This document shows, one piece after another, positions 36,879 through 45,317 of a stretch of DNA of 64,000 bases. The notes below the pieces were generated by a model. The model worked only from the letters and a program-made list of their open reading frames with translations. It ran no database searches and was not told where the DNA came from. The position numbers and the translations under genes are program-made. Source of the DNA: Candidatus Rhodoferax bjergmarkensis (GTDB taxonomy: Bacteria > Pseudomonadota > Gammaproteobacteria > Burkholderiales > Burkholderiaceae_C); NCBI GenBank assembly GCA_016708345.1, contig JADJFX010000036.1, forward strand, positions 62,001-126,000, written 5' to 3'. Positions within the stretch are counted from its first letter, which is position 1; the number at the start of each line of letters is the position of its first letter.

Positions 36879-36941
36879 TCATGACCGCATCTCCTCTGCT
36901 GCGGCTTGTGCCTCTGGCAGGCGCAACTGGCCGGAGATCAG
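36879..36941 (-). pseudogene. 3' tail of a type I specificity gene (hsdS relic)
   Basis: The minus strand encodes LISGQLRLPEAQAAAEEMRS then a stop. This is the typical HsdS C-terminus and parallels LISGQLRLPEA at the end of the decayed hsdS at 43331-44598. Only about 20 codons remain, joined to the 3' end of the DUF4276 gene, with a 3-base overlap at its stop. It marks a recombination junction. Confidence 0.75.
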
Positions 36942-37528
36942 GCAACGTTTGGCCATTCCATTTCCAATGCAACCCGACGGACTCCGATGGTGAATGCTTT
37001 GAAACTGCTCGAACGATTGTGTTCGCCCGCTCGTAGGTGCGCAGCCATCGCCCGCGCTCCAGCCACCTTGCCAAAATCTACGACCAACCGATCCACTTCG
37101 ACGGACGGTTTTTGCCAACCGTCCGGGTCAGCAAACCGCTTGCGGTGGCCGGGAGTGTCCAAGTTGGGCTGCGAAAATGCCTGCGCCATGGCCCACAAAT
37201 CGCCCAAATACCAGCTCTCCAACTCCTGGCACACCAGGCGTACAAGGCTTTCCGGGCGACCGCAAGCGCCGCAAACAGCAACATAGCGCGCCTTCAAAGC
37301 CACACAATCGGCGTTGTCGTTGTCGCGGACGATCACAAACCTATCCCCTGGCACCTTCCACTCCTTCAGCTTGCGTGGAACGCTTTTGTCCAAATCACTT
37401 TTCCCTTCGTGTGGGACGCACATAAAGTGAATTCCCTTTTGCCAACCCGGAAAGAACCGCGGCAAAAGCCCATCGAGCAAAACCTTCATGGAGAGCTCTT
37501 CCACCAGGAAAATGAGCCGCCCTTGCAT
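36938..37528 (-). CDS. DUF4276 (TOPRIM-like) protein paired with an AAA ATPase
   Basis: 196 residues. The N-terminus RLIFLVEELSMKVLLDGLLP places an acidic pair (Glu10/Glu11) where TOPRIM folds keep their glutamate. IVRDNDNADC (Asp69, Asp71) gives the DxD pair, and ELESWYLGD (near 102-109) is typical of the DUF4276/RloB group. These features suggest a metal-dependent nuclease. The start overlaps the ATPase stop by one base (TGATG). ATPase plus TOPRIM-like pairs such as PARIS and AbiL act in phage defence; the same role here is inferred. Confidence 0.82.
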   Translation of the reverse strand: MQGRLIFLVEELSMKVLLDGLLPRFFPGWQKGIHFMCVPHEGKSDLDKSVPRKLKEWKVPGDRFVIVRDNDNADCVALKARYVAVCGACGRPESLVRLVCQELESWYLGDLWAMAQAFSQPNLDTPGHRKRFADPDGWQKPSVEVDRLVVDFGKVAGARAMAAHLRAGEHNRSSSFKAFTIGVRRVALEMEWPNVA

Positions 37529-38712
37529 CAGTTCAACCCTTCAAACAGGCCCTGCTTCCAGAGATAACCTGGCAGGTCACCCGCATCGAACAAGGCACGC
37601 AAATTCTCTGAGTCGCCCGCACGTGTAATGCGCGTGAACCCTTCTTGCTTGCGCAGGCAATAAATTTCATCCAGCGTCAGCGCATTCAAAAAGTCAGGTG
37701 AGTGCGACGAAATGAAAACCTGACCTCCCCGCTTCGCATAGGAGCGAAACTCTTCGGCCAATTCCGCCAACAGTTCGGGGTACAACTGATTTTCTGGCTC
37801 CTCTACGGCCAGCAAAGGGTAGGGTTTGGGGTCGTTCAGCAGTACCAGATAGGCAAACATCTTGATCGTGCCGTCCGACACATGGCGTGCAATAAACGGG
37901 TCTTTGAAACTCCCATCCTGAAAACGCAGCACCAGGCGCCCGTCCTCCGTTTGCCTGGGTTCTACAACGGACACGCCCGGCACGCGCTGCTGCATGGACT
38001 TGAGTACCCGGTCGAACCGATCCCTATGGTGCTCAAACAAGTAGTTGGCAACCAGCGGCAAATTTTCACCCTGTGTGGACAAGTGTTCCGCAAAACCGTC
38101 TTCCTGGCTTTGGCGGGCATCGGATACATGGAAGTCTGAGATATGCCAGTTCTCGATCATGAGGCGAAACGCGCTGGCCGCCTTGAACCGCTCAAACTGC
38201 CCCAGGCCTTTGATGGCCAAAATATCAGTGGCATCCAGCTCCTGGTCTTCGCGTTTGAGGGCCTCATCCGCTTTCGAAAAATCTTCCTCGTTGGTGATGG
38301 CATAACCCTTGCCGCAGGCGAAATCAAGAAAGTGAAAGGGTTTGCCATTCGCGCCCCGCTTGTATCGCAGCACTTCGCGCGCCACAAAGGCGCGTCCCGT
38401 GGCGTCGGGCTCGATCTTGAGGATGTAAGTTACCAGACGCTCATAGCCCGTGATTTCCAGCCGAAACTGTAAAGTCAGTTCAATCGGTTCGTTCACATAA
38501 CCGCGACTGGCAAGCTCTTTGTAGCCCCCGCGTTTGGACACGGCCTTGCCCACATTCATGGCCAGCGCATCCTTCAAAAAGGACAACACATCAAACAGGG
38601 TTGATTTACCTGTGCCGTTGGCCCCCACCAATACACACAGACGTGGAATGTTGGTGAGCTTCGTGTCCCGGAACAAGCGGTAGTTTTTGATCTCGATGGA
38701 CTCGATTTGCAT
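37528..38712 (-). CDS. AAA family ATPase of a two-gene defence-like module
   Basis: 394 residues of the ABC/SMC-type AAA_21 group. Walker A is GANGTGKST at 30-38 after the typical start IESIEIKNYRLFRDT. Walker B is LLAVEEPENQL and the H-loop is ISSHSPDFLNAL, both near the C-terminus. No nuclease domain follows, unlike OLD proteins; the partner DUF4276 protein probably supplies that activity. The layout matches PARIS/AbiL-type sensors. Confidence 0.9.
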   Translation of the reverse strand: MQIESIEIKNYRLFRDTKLTNIPRLCVLVGANGTGKSTLFDVLSFLKDALAMNVGKAVSKRGGYKELASRGYVNEPIELTLQFRLEITGYERLVTYILKIEPDATGRAFVAREVLRYKRGANGKPFHFLDFACGKGYAITNEEDFSKADEALKREDQELDATDILAIKGLGQFERFKAASAFRLMIENWHISDFHVSDARQSQEDGFAEHLSTQGENLPLVANYLFEHHRDRFDRVLKSMQQRVPGVSVVEPRQTEDGRLVLRFQDGSFKDPFIARHVSDGTIKMFAYLVLLNDPKPYPLLAVEEPENQLYPELLAELAEEFRSYAKRGGQVFISSHSPDFLNALTLDEIYCLRKQEGFTRITRAGDSENLRALFDAGDLPGYLWKQGLFEGLN

Positions 38713-38760
38713 GGCGTTTACTTTCGGGGAAAGGACTGTCGGTGGATTGTGCCAGCGACG

Positions 38761-38844
38761 TCAGATTGCAGGGCGGGCAAGGGACCGGGTACGTTGGTTG
38801 CTAACGCTATGGCAGGTTGGGGTGAACCAGGTGGGTGTGATCAT
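38761..38844 (-). pseudogene. Truncated 27-codon gene start with island leader
   Basis: An ATG at 38844 opens MITPTWFTPTCHS... and stops after 27 codons. The bases before the ATG match the leaders of the genes at 39424 and 40492 (the + strand has the start complement CAT, then GCGGT or ACGGT, then a TTGC(T/C)TGGGCGGCGG block). It is probably the stump of a lost island gene; a real short peptide cannot be excluded. Confidence 0.5.
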
Positions 38845-38847
38845 GCG

Positions 38848-38959
38848 GTCTTTTTCTTCCGCCTTGCTTGGGCGGCGGCTTGGCTAGGTGTTTGAGCATC
38901 AAATTGGCCTGTAGCCCTCGTGAAATGTGCGCAAGCAGCTATTAAAAGCGTAGTGAAAT
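38848..38959 (-). repeat. Extended island repeat with leader, copy 1
   Basis: TTGCTTGGGCGGCGGCTTGG, then TAGGTGTTTGAGCATC, AAATTGGCCTGTAG, ATGTGCGCAAGCAGCTATT, AAAAGCGTAGTG. About 110 bp, abutting the start codon of the 27-codon relic. Confidence 0.8.
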
Positions 38960-39424
38960 CAAGGTATTTCCTCTCCCGCCAGTTCCGCTTCAATGTCCGC
39001 AATGCTGGGCAGACTTTGCTCCAGCAGGGGCGGTAACTCGCGCAGCAACTGGTAACTGCGTCAACACGGTCACGATATGGAACCACGGCAATTGGGCAGC
39101 AGGCTGCTGCCCAAATAGACCTTCCGGGCAATGCTGGGCAAAAAAACGCATGTACTTGAGGTTGCTGGACGACCAGCCGCGCATATCGGCAAAGGCGTCT
39201 TTCAGGTCAAGCGCCAGCCGGTCAATCACCTTGGCACCCCAGCCCTGACTTTGCTGCCGCTCCAAAATGTCGCGCCCCACGCGGCCATAGAGTTGCACCA
39301 ACTCGGCATTGACCGACAGCGAGGCCCGTTGCCGGGCCTGGACAATCTGGCCCTTGAGCTGCGCCAGCCAGTCGGCATAGCCTTCGGGCAGGGTGAGTGC
39401 GGATTTGCCGGTGGGTGGTGTCAT
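38959..39424 (-). pseudogene. DUF1016 nuclease gene with internal deletion
   Basis: The first 120 codons are a good DUF1016 N-terminal domain (RASLSVNAELVQLYGRVGRD; MRGWSSSNLKYMRFFAQHCP). At VTVLTQL the frame changes and the DNA continues with codons for QLLRELPPLLEQSLPSIADI and EAELAGEEIP, the family C-terminus, ending at 38959. About 200 codons, including the PD-(D/E)XK core, are missing. The junction shows a short repeat, CAGTT ACCAGTT, consistent with deletion by slippage. The intact relative is at 45621-46721. Confidence 0.8.
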
Positions 39425-39539
39425 ACGGTTCTCTTATTACGTCTTGCCTGGGCGGCGGTTTGATTGGATATTTGAGTATCAAATAGGCCTTTAGGCCCCG
39501 TGGAACTTGCGCAACCAGCTATCAAAAGCATAGTGACTG
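39425..39539 (-). repeat. Extended island repeat with leader, copy 2
   Basis: TTGCCTGGGCGGCGGTTTGA, TTTGAGTATCAAATAGGCCT, CCCCGTGGAACTTGCGCAA, CCAGCTATCAAAAGCATAG. It abuts the start codon of the DUF1016 pseudogene. Confidence 0.8.
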
Positions 39540-39583
39540 CAAGGTGAATGAACATATTGCGCGTTGTTAGGTTAAACTAATTC

Positions 39584-40492
39584 TCAAGTGGATTGGGGGT
39601 TCTCGATCGGCGTTATAGCCTCGGTGGGTTCATCGGGGCTTTTCGCTTTGTGGGGTGGGTAAACCATCAAGCCCACGTTCTCAAAACCACTGCCCACGTG
39701 CGCACGCCCGCCATCACAGTAGAACTTGCGCTTCAGCAGGTCAAACGCCTGGTTCTGCTGTGCCGGGCGAATGTAATTCAGACCAATGGGCCTGGCGACC
39801 AAGTCGGCCAACTGCAAGCCCGCCAGATTGGTCTTCTTGTCCGCAAAAACAATATCGAACGGAAGCCGCCCGCGTCCAAGAGCGCTGCCATCGCGAATAC
39901 GACGAAACTCCAACTCCAGTTCCCTATCTTCCTTCTTGCCTCTGCACTCCACCACCAAATGGGTTAGAAGATGGTCTTGTTTTTTCTCTGCCAAAAATTC
40001 CCGCAAAGCCTCCAGACAAATATCCAAAGCTATGTGATAAGGATTGGTCGACGCCCCCTCGCTTTTGCCCATGCGCGCCTTGTCCACCACACAGGCAATC
40101 AGGAGGAAATTGCTGGTATCCATGATGGTCGACAGTTGCCCCACGAACTCAAGCCGGACGGGCAATCGGTTCAGAAAAGCGAAATCACCCTTTTGCTTGC
40201 GAATGTCATGCTCGTGAAGCACCACGCTGTCGTGACCAAAGTAGTTGAACTTCAACTTCTCGACTGCGGGGATGATTTTTTCGGCATAGTGCCGTTTGTG
40301 AATTACACACAAAGCCAGCACAAACACCGGGAAGTCCGGATTGATGCTGGCCAGTGAATGGTCGCCGCTTTCGTCCACATAGACGACGTAATCGCTGAAT
40401 CGTGCTTCTGGGTTGTCTGTAGGTGGGCTTTCTAGCGGAGAAGCCTCAGCCACTTCAAAAAGCGCGTATTGGGTACCCGGAGTTGTTGTCAT
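39584..40492 (-). CDS. DUF3800 domain protein (first copy)
   Basis: 302 residues. The core starts at residue 35 with YVVYVDESGDHSLASINP, the acidic DESG signature of DUF3800, a family with an RNase H-like fold. Later landmarks are THLVVECRGKKEDRELELEF and the terminal block NLAGLQLADLVARPIG. DUF3800 genes often sit in defence islands; enzymatic activity is unproven. The extra 34 N-terminal residues are not conserved with the second copy at 42600-43334. Confidence 0.88.
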   Translation of the reverse strand: MTTTPGTQYALFEVAEASPLESPPTDNPEARFSDYVVYVDESGDHSLASINPDFPVFVLALCVIHKRHYAEKIIPAVEKLKFNYFGHDSVVLHEHDIRKQKGDFAFLNRLPVRLEFVGQLSTIMDTSNFLLIACVVDKARMGKSEGASTNPYHIALDICLEALREFLAEKKQDHLLTHLVVECRGKKEDRELELEFRRIRDGSALGRGRLPFDIVFADKKTNLAGLQLADLVARPIGLNYIRPAQQNQAFDLLKRKFYCDGGRAHVGSGFENVGLMVYPPHKAKSPDEPTEAITPIENPQST

Positions 40493-40605
40493 GCGGTTCT
40501 TTTCATTGGCTTGGCTTGGGCGGCGGCTTGGCTAGGCGTTTGAGCATCCAATTGGCCATTTGCGCACGCTGGATGTGCACAAGAAGCTATTAAATTCATA
40601 GTAAA
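40493..40605 (-). repeat. Extended island repeat with leader, copy 3
   Basis: Leader TTGGCTTGGGCGGCGGCTTG, then TAGGCGTTTGAGCATCCAAT, TGTGCACAAGAAGCTATTAA, ATTCATAGTAAA. It abuts the DUF3800 start. The next 109 bases to 40714 are AT-rich and hold the direct repeat GTTGTTAAGCA twice. Confidence 0.75.
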
Positions 40606-40714
40606 TGTGGGCGCCGGGTTCAACTGGCGTGACGTTGTTAAGCACTTCTAACTTATTGTTTTTAAAAGAGTTTTTATTAATTTCAAGCGTGCGGTAGCGG
40701 TTGTTAAGCAATTG

Positions 40715-42435
40715 CTAAATGGCTTTTCGCGAGATGTAGTGGACAGCACCCTCACTCACCTTGTCCAGAAACCCATCCGGTTGACTCCATTTTTTTAGGT
40801 AGCGTGATGCCTCTACCTGTGCTGAAGGCGAATCACCCAAACCCAGCAGCTCCCGCAGTTCGGCATTTCTGATTTTTTGATGATCTTTCAAATACTCGCG
40901 CACCATTTCGGCGTAGCGCACAGGGTTTAAACCACGCGTCTTGGTGTAGGCCGCCTTGCCTTTCAATTCTTTGGCAACCCCTTTGGCCAGGTGAAAAGTC
41001 GCTGCGGCTGTATGCCCCTTGCGTTCTATCAGACTCAAAGGCGGCAAAGCCATGGCGTCCAGCACGCGGCGCGCGTCTTCTTTCGACAGTTGCAGCACGT
41101 CAGCAGCCTGTCCGACGTCAATAAAGTCTTGCCCCAGCATGGCATCCAACACCAAGAGCTGGTCCAGCCCGACCTCGGCACCCTGCGCGTCCAGCCGGGC
41201 AATCAGGCGGGCGAGCGCTTCATGTGCGCCCTGGTTAAAAATTCGCAGAGTGACCGATAGGCCGTCGGTTGTGTAAACGGGGCGCCGTTTTCCATAAACC
41301 AAAGCAGAACGGAAAATCCGTTTGCGGCCAATGCCTGAAGACTCGACGAGTCGCAATTTGACCAGCGCGTTGGCCAAGGTCCGGTTTCGGGGCACAGCCT
41401 CATGCCGCAAAATATTTTCGGGCGTGATGCCGTCCACAAAGCCGCCGGGGCTGGTTACCACCAGTTCCTGAACGGAGTGGCGAACCAGAATTTCACCCGG
41501 ATGCTGATAGTCGCGGTGCGTCAGCGCATTGAGAATGGCTTCGCGAACGCCCTCTATCGGGAACTGCGGGATGCGCAACTTGAACAGACCCAGATCAATC
41601 TCTTTCTCGGGGTTCAACGGCCCCAGAAAAATTTGCTCCATACGCTCTACGGCCTCCAGTAGTGGCAGCCGCTCAATGTCGTTGCGCGCCACGCTGGTTT
41701 CACTGTCATGCAAAACGTAATGAAACTGCGCTTGAGGGCAAAGCTCGGACAACACCTCACGCCGTGCAAACAGCAACATGCCGGTATGCGTCACCTGTCC
41801 ACGCCGCACTGCTTCAAGCCCCCGCAAAACTCCAAATCAGGCAAATCAATCAACCCCGAAGATGGCGCTTTGCTGCGCAAAATCTGACGCGCCCGCTCAA
41901 TCTGCAAGGGGTCAAGGTCACGCAAACTCAGGCCGATGGCGGGGGCGCCACTCCAATCAACGGCGGCTGTGCTAATTTGGGCATGCTGAAATACGGAAGG
42001 GTCCAACGGCATGCAATTTTTGCCAACCCGTTGCTTGAACAGACCCGCCGATGTGCCGTAAGGCTTGCGTTCACCCGGCCAAACGCGCATCACCAGCAGC
42101 TTGCCGGTACCTTCAGGCACAGGAATTTCATCCACTTCAGCGTCTATGCCGGGGCGCGTGCCATCAAAAATGCCTCGACGAAAAATATCCAGGTCATAGC
42201 CCTTGGCACCTTGGATCGCCTGGGCGCGCCCGCGCACCTTGTCAGCCACACCAAAAACCACCACCCCACCCCCTGCATTGGCAAAGCAAGACGCGTACTC
42301 ACAGGCTAGCTTCAAATCTTCCTTGGGGCTTTGCCAAGGCTTGAAGTCCAGGAACTGACTTTCCAAATCATCAGCGATGCAATGCTCCAGCTGGTCGAGT
42401 AGGGCCAGAATTTGAGGTGTATCCGGAATGGTCAT
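40715..42435 (-). pseudogene. AlbA/Schlafen-like ATP-binding protein gene, split by one frameshift
   Basis: The first part (from the ATG at 42435) encodes an AlbA_2/Schlafen-like domain: FLDFKPWQSPKEDLKLACEY, then GGGVVVFGVADKVRGR. After LIDLPDLEF the frame shifts; the next frame continues RGLEAVRRGQVTHTGMLLFA, as expected, and runs to 40715 with the HATPase-like block REAILNALTHRDYQHPG and winged-helix segments. One base seems lost in a T/G-rich run (TTTTGCGGGGG near 41828). A full protein would be about 573 residues. It may be a true pseudogene, a phase-variable tract or a sequencing error. Confidence 0.8.
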
Positions 42436-42458
42436 ATTGGATTGAAATTTATGGAGCG

Positions 42459-42517
42459 AAATTGGCCTGTAGCACCCGTGGAACATGCGCAAGCAGCTAT
42501 CATAAGCATAGTAATTG
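42459..42517 (-). repeat. Dispersed island repeat, copy upstream of the AlbA-like gene
   Basis: AAATTGGCCTGTAGCACCCG, TGGAACATGCGCAAGCAGCT, ATCATAAGCATAGTAATTG. It ends 24 bases before the ATG at 42435 (minus strand). Confidence 0.8.
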
Positions 42518-42599
42518 AAGGTGCTCCAACCTATCGCACATGGTTTGCAGTAAACTCCGCTCATGGGTCGTCCACTGCGTAGCGGGGTTCGGCCCTTTT

Positions 42600-43334
42600 T
42601 CATTTGGGCAACACCATCAGACCATAGCCCTCGATCCGCCCATGCGGACTGCGGCGGAACTTGCTTTCCACGATGGCGTAATCATCCTTCACGGGCTTTC
42701 CCAACACTTGGCGGCCAATGGGTGTAACCACCAAATCGGCCAATTGCAGCCCCGCCACGTTGGCAGCTTTGCTCTTCAAGTTCAGGCTCTGGATACGCCG
42801 CTCGACCTGCTTGGCCTGCATATACCGTGTGCCCTGAATTTTCAGGTTCAACCACGCCAGCTCCAGCTCATGATCCAGCGTCGGGCCGCGCCGCTCAGCC
42901 ACGATCAGGCCACCGTCCTCGATGTCGCCCACATCCATGCAAAAGCGCTCCACCAGAATGTCCAGACTCATCAGATACGGGTCGAGTGCGGCCATGCCGT
43001 AGCGTGCGAGGTGCGCATCTTTGCGAATCGCGCACGCCAGCACGCTGAACTCCAGACTGCGCACCAGCGCATTGAGTTGGTCATAAAACTCGGCACGAAA
43101 ACCAGTGTCCTTCAGTCGCTCGAAGCCGTTGCGGTTGCGCGTGATGTCCGCAGTGTGCAAGACCAGATCGTCGCGCCCAAACAGCCTGCGCTTGAAGTCC
43201 GCAATGGCCGGTGTGAGCACCTCTTGGGCATAGTCGGCCTCCATGATCACGCCACCCAGCACGAAAAGCGGATACGCCGGATCAATCACCGACAGGTTGT
43301 GATCCCCGGACTCGTCCAAAAAAAGGGTTTTCAT
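42600..43334 (-). CDS. DUF3800 domain protein (second copy)
   Basis: 244 residues beginning directly with MKTLFLDESGDHNLSVIDP, the DUF3800 signature. The middle has LIVAERRGPTLDHELELAWL and the end NVAGLQLADLVVTPIG, parallel to the first copy but clearly diverged. The ATG overlaps the hsdS stop by four bases (ATGA), so it was translationally coupled to hsdS before that gene decayed. Confidence 0.9.
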   Translation of the reverse strand: MKTLFLDESGDHNLSVIDPAYPLFVLGGVIMEADYAQEVLTPAIADFKRRLFGRDDLVLHTADITRNRNGFERLKDTGFRAEFYDQLNALVRSLEFSVLACAIRKDAHLARYGMAALDPYLMSLDILVERFCMDVGDIEDGGLIVAERRGPTLDHELELAWLNLKIQGTRYMQAKQVERRIQSLNLKSKAANVAGLQLADLVVTPIGRQVLGKPVKDDYAIVESKFRRSPHGRIEGYGLMVLPK

Positions 43335-44598
43335 GCGGCAAAGCCCTCTAACAACGATTCTGCCTCTGGCAGCCGCAACTGGCCGGAGATCAGGCGCGGC
43401 AGCAGGGTGTCGCGCAGGGTGGCTAGGGTTTGGGCTGATTGATGATTCGCCGCAAACAATGCGCCCGCTGCATTACGCTGCCAAAGACAGCGGCGATTTC
43501 AAGGCTAGGAACAGCGAGCATGTACCGCCCGAGCACATCGTTTTGTATTCGTTGACGACCACTGGTGCCCGACATGCTCTGGATTGCATACTCCCTGAAC
43601 GCCGGATGACGACATAACAAATAGCCAAGGTACTGCGGAAGAGGTGCTTTGGGGCGAAGGACAAGAAACTCTGGTTTAGCCCCAACGCAATCTGGCCTAC
43701 GGCAAGGAAGTCAACGAAGGCGGATCTTCCATTTTCCAAGCAGGGCAACGCGTGCCAATAACGATCTTTGCCAAGTCCTGCGCAACTTTGCGCTCGGAAC
43801 CCATCGTATATTGGCCGCATCCCGGAAAGGCGCTTTGGGTGTGCCAGCAGTGAATGGCCAGGTTCCGCCATCACGCCCTTGAGAGTTTGCGCGTCCGGGG
43901 TTGATCGTCAAACGCATCGCCAATGGCGCAACCCGCCACCCCTCGGCACCAAGCCCAACTCCGATTCCTCAAAGCTGTCGGGAAACAGCCGGGCGGTGGC
44001 CTCATCCATGCCTTCGGGGGCGCGGCCTTCCAGCTTGGCGCGCACGGGGTCGAAATCGACAAACCACGACTTGAACAGCGCCTGGGCGATGGCTTCCAGC
44101 GTGGCGTTGGTTTCGCGCAGGAGGGTGATGCGGTCGTCGAGGGCATCCAAAGTACGTGCAATTTCGTCTTGTTCTCCTTCTGCGGGACAGGGATTGGAAA
44201 GTGAGCAATTGAATCGAACGTAATCTGCGGAAACGTCCCTGAGCCAGGATTCGGCAATCCTTTGAAACTCGCCAAGAGTCTTGATTCGTCAGGACGTGTG
44301 CAAATCTGGCGAAAACACATCCAAGATTCTCGATGACCATGATTTGGCGGCTACGACTTCATACCCTGTCATCAAACTCCACGAATGCAAACGTCCATTT
44401 GCAGGACGGATCATCGAACTGAGAATGTGCATTTTGAGTAGCGCTTGCCTGGCCGGAGGCTCGACCCACGGAAACGCCGGTGCAGAAAGTTTCCACGAGC
44501 CATCACCCGTGTTTACCAATACTACTTCTGGTTCGTCGAATGAAAATGGGCGCGATCGTAATTCTTGCCGAGTTCACTAAAATCTTCCCAATCCTCAT
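43331..44598 (-). pseudogene. hsdS: Type I restriction specificity subunit gene, multiply frameshifted
   Basis: HsdS pieces appear in order but in changing frames: FDEPEVVLVNTGDGSWKLS; PQITFDSIAHFPIPVPQ; DEIARTLDALDDRITLLRET and ALFKSWFVDFDPVRAKLEG (the conserved spacer helices); KPEFLVLRPKAPLPQYLGY; SMSGTSGRQRIQNDVLGRYM; TLRDTLLPRLISGQLRLPEA. At least four indels separate them. The original ATG at 44598 overlaps the HEPN gene's stop (ATGA), and the last stop overlaps the DUF3800 start. No single frame can give a working specificity subunit. Confidence 0.85.
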
Positions 44599-45317
44599 AC
44601 CCCACCCCCCAACACCGCTTCATCCGCCACACCCCAAATTTCACCGCCCAAAAACGGCACCAACCCTGCCTGTCGTATTGCTTGAAAGCGCTCCAGTGCG
44701 GCGGTCATTTGGCGCAGTTGCGGGTTGATCCAGCCAATGATTTGCAAAATCAGATCGTGCTGCGCGTCCAGGTCTTTCCAGTGAACAATGCGCTCGTGGT
44801 GGAAGACGCGGTTGCGCAGGGCGCGAACGTGTTCCAAGTCGTTTTTTCGGTCTTTGCGCTTGTGCAGGCTTTTGGGCAAGTGGGCAAAAACCGCCTTGAT
44901 GCCGCTGGGCAAAAAGGGTGTGTTTTGCTCGTAGTGGGCCTCAAACAGGCTGGTCCAAAACCCAAATTGCAGTTCAGCCACCACGCGCCCTGCGGTGACG
45001 GGTTTGTGGGTTTTGGCAATTTTGTCCTTCGCCTTGCGCACTTCACTTTGCGCCCAAGGTGTTAGCTCAAAATTCACAGCATTGAACCAATCGTCACGGC
45101 CTATAAGTGCCGTCAAATGGCTGTGAATGGCGTTACGCAATGCAATTTCACACGTTTGCAACGCGGGGTAGAGGCTTTCACACAATGCCATGTTGAGCAT
45201 GTAGCGTGCCAGCACGAGGCGTGGCGCGGCCTTTGCCCCGGCCATTGGCGAGGCGTAAGCACTCAGCCTCTCAGCCGAGATGTGGGCCTCGATTTGCTTA
45301 TAAAGTGTGAGTTGCAT
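44595..45317 (-). CDS. Abi-like protein with HEPN RNase motif
   Basis: 240 residues, all helical. RALRNRVFHHERI near the C-terminus gives the HEPN motif RNxxxH (Arg168, Asn169, His173), the usual active site of HEPN ribonucleases in abortive infection. The N-terminal YMLNMALCESLYPALQTCEI and LRNAIHSHL match Abi-type proteins. It sits between the small 108-residue ORF and hsdS, overlapping both, in the hsdM operon. A phage-defence toxin role is inferred. Confidence 0.85.
   Translation of the reverse strand: MQLTLYKQIEAHISAERLSAYASPMAGAKAAPRLVLARYMLNMALCESLYPALQTCEIALRNAIHSHLTALIGRDDWFNAVNFELTPWAQSEVRKAKDKIAKTHKPVTAGRVVAELQFGFWTSLFEAHYEQNTPFLPSGIKAVFAHLPKSLHKRKDRKNDLEHVRALRNRVFHHERIVHWKDLDAQHDLILQIIGWINPQLRQMTAALERFQAIRQAGLVPFLGGEIWGVADEAVLGGGV

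Noticed and set aside
36733..37118. Short frames between the antitoxin and DUF4276 genes
   Set aside because: They are shadows of DUF4276 except for the final 20 codons, which are recorded as the hsdS relic.
38848..40605. Integron cassette array
   Set aside because: The shared leaders lack attC-type core sites and no integrase gene is present in the window.
41791..41827. Programmed ribosomal frameshift to join the two AlbA-like halves
   Set aside because: There is no slippery heptamer with a clear downstream pseudoknot; a one-base deletion or phase variation is simpler.
36804..42517. CRISPR array formed by the regularly repeated island element
   Set aside because: Copies are 0.6-2 kb apart with genes between them, vary in length and have no cas genes.
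43473..43874. 133-codon minus-strand frame as a stand-alone gene
   Set aside because: It reads out of frame through hsdS remnants; the recognisable HsdS residues lie in the other frames.
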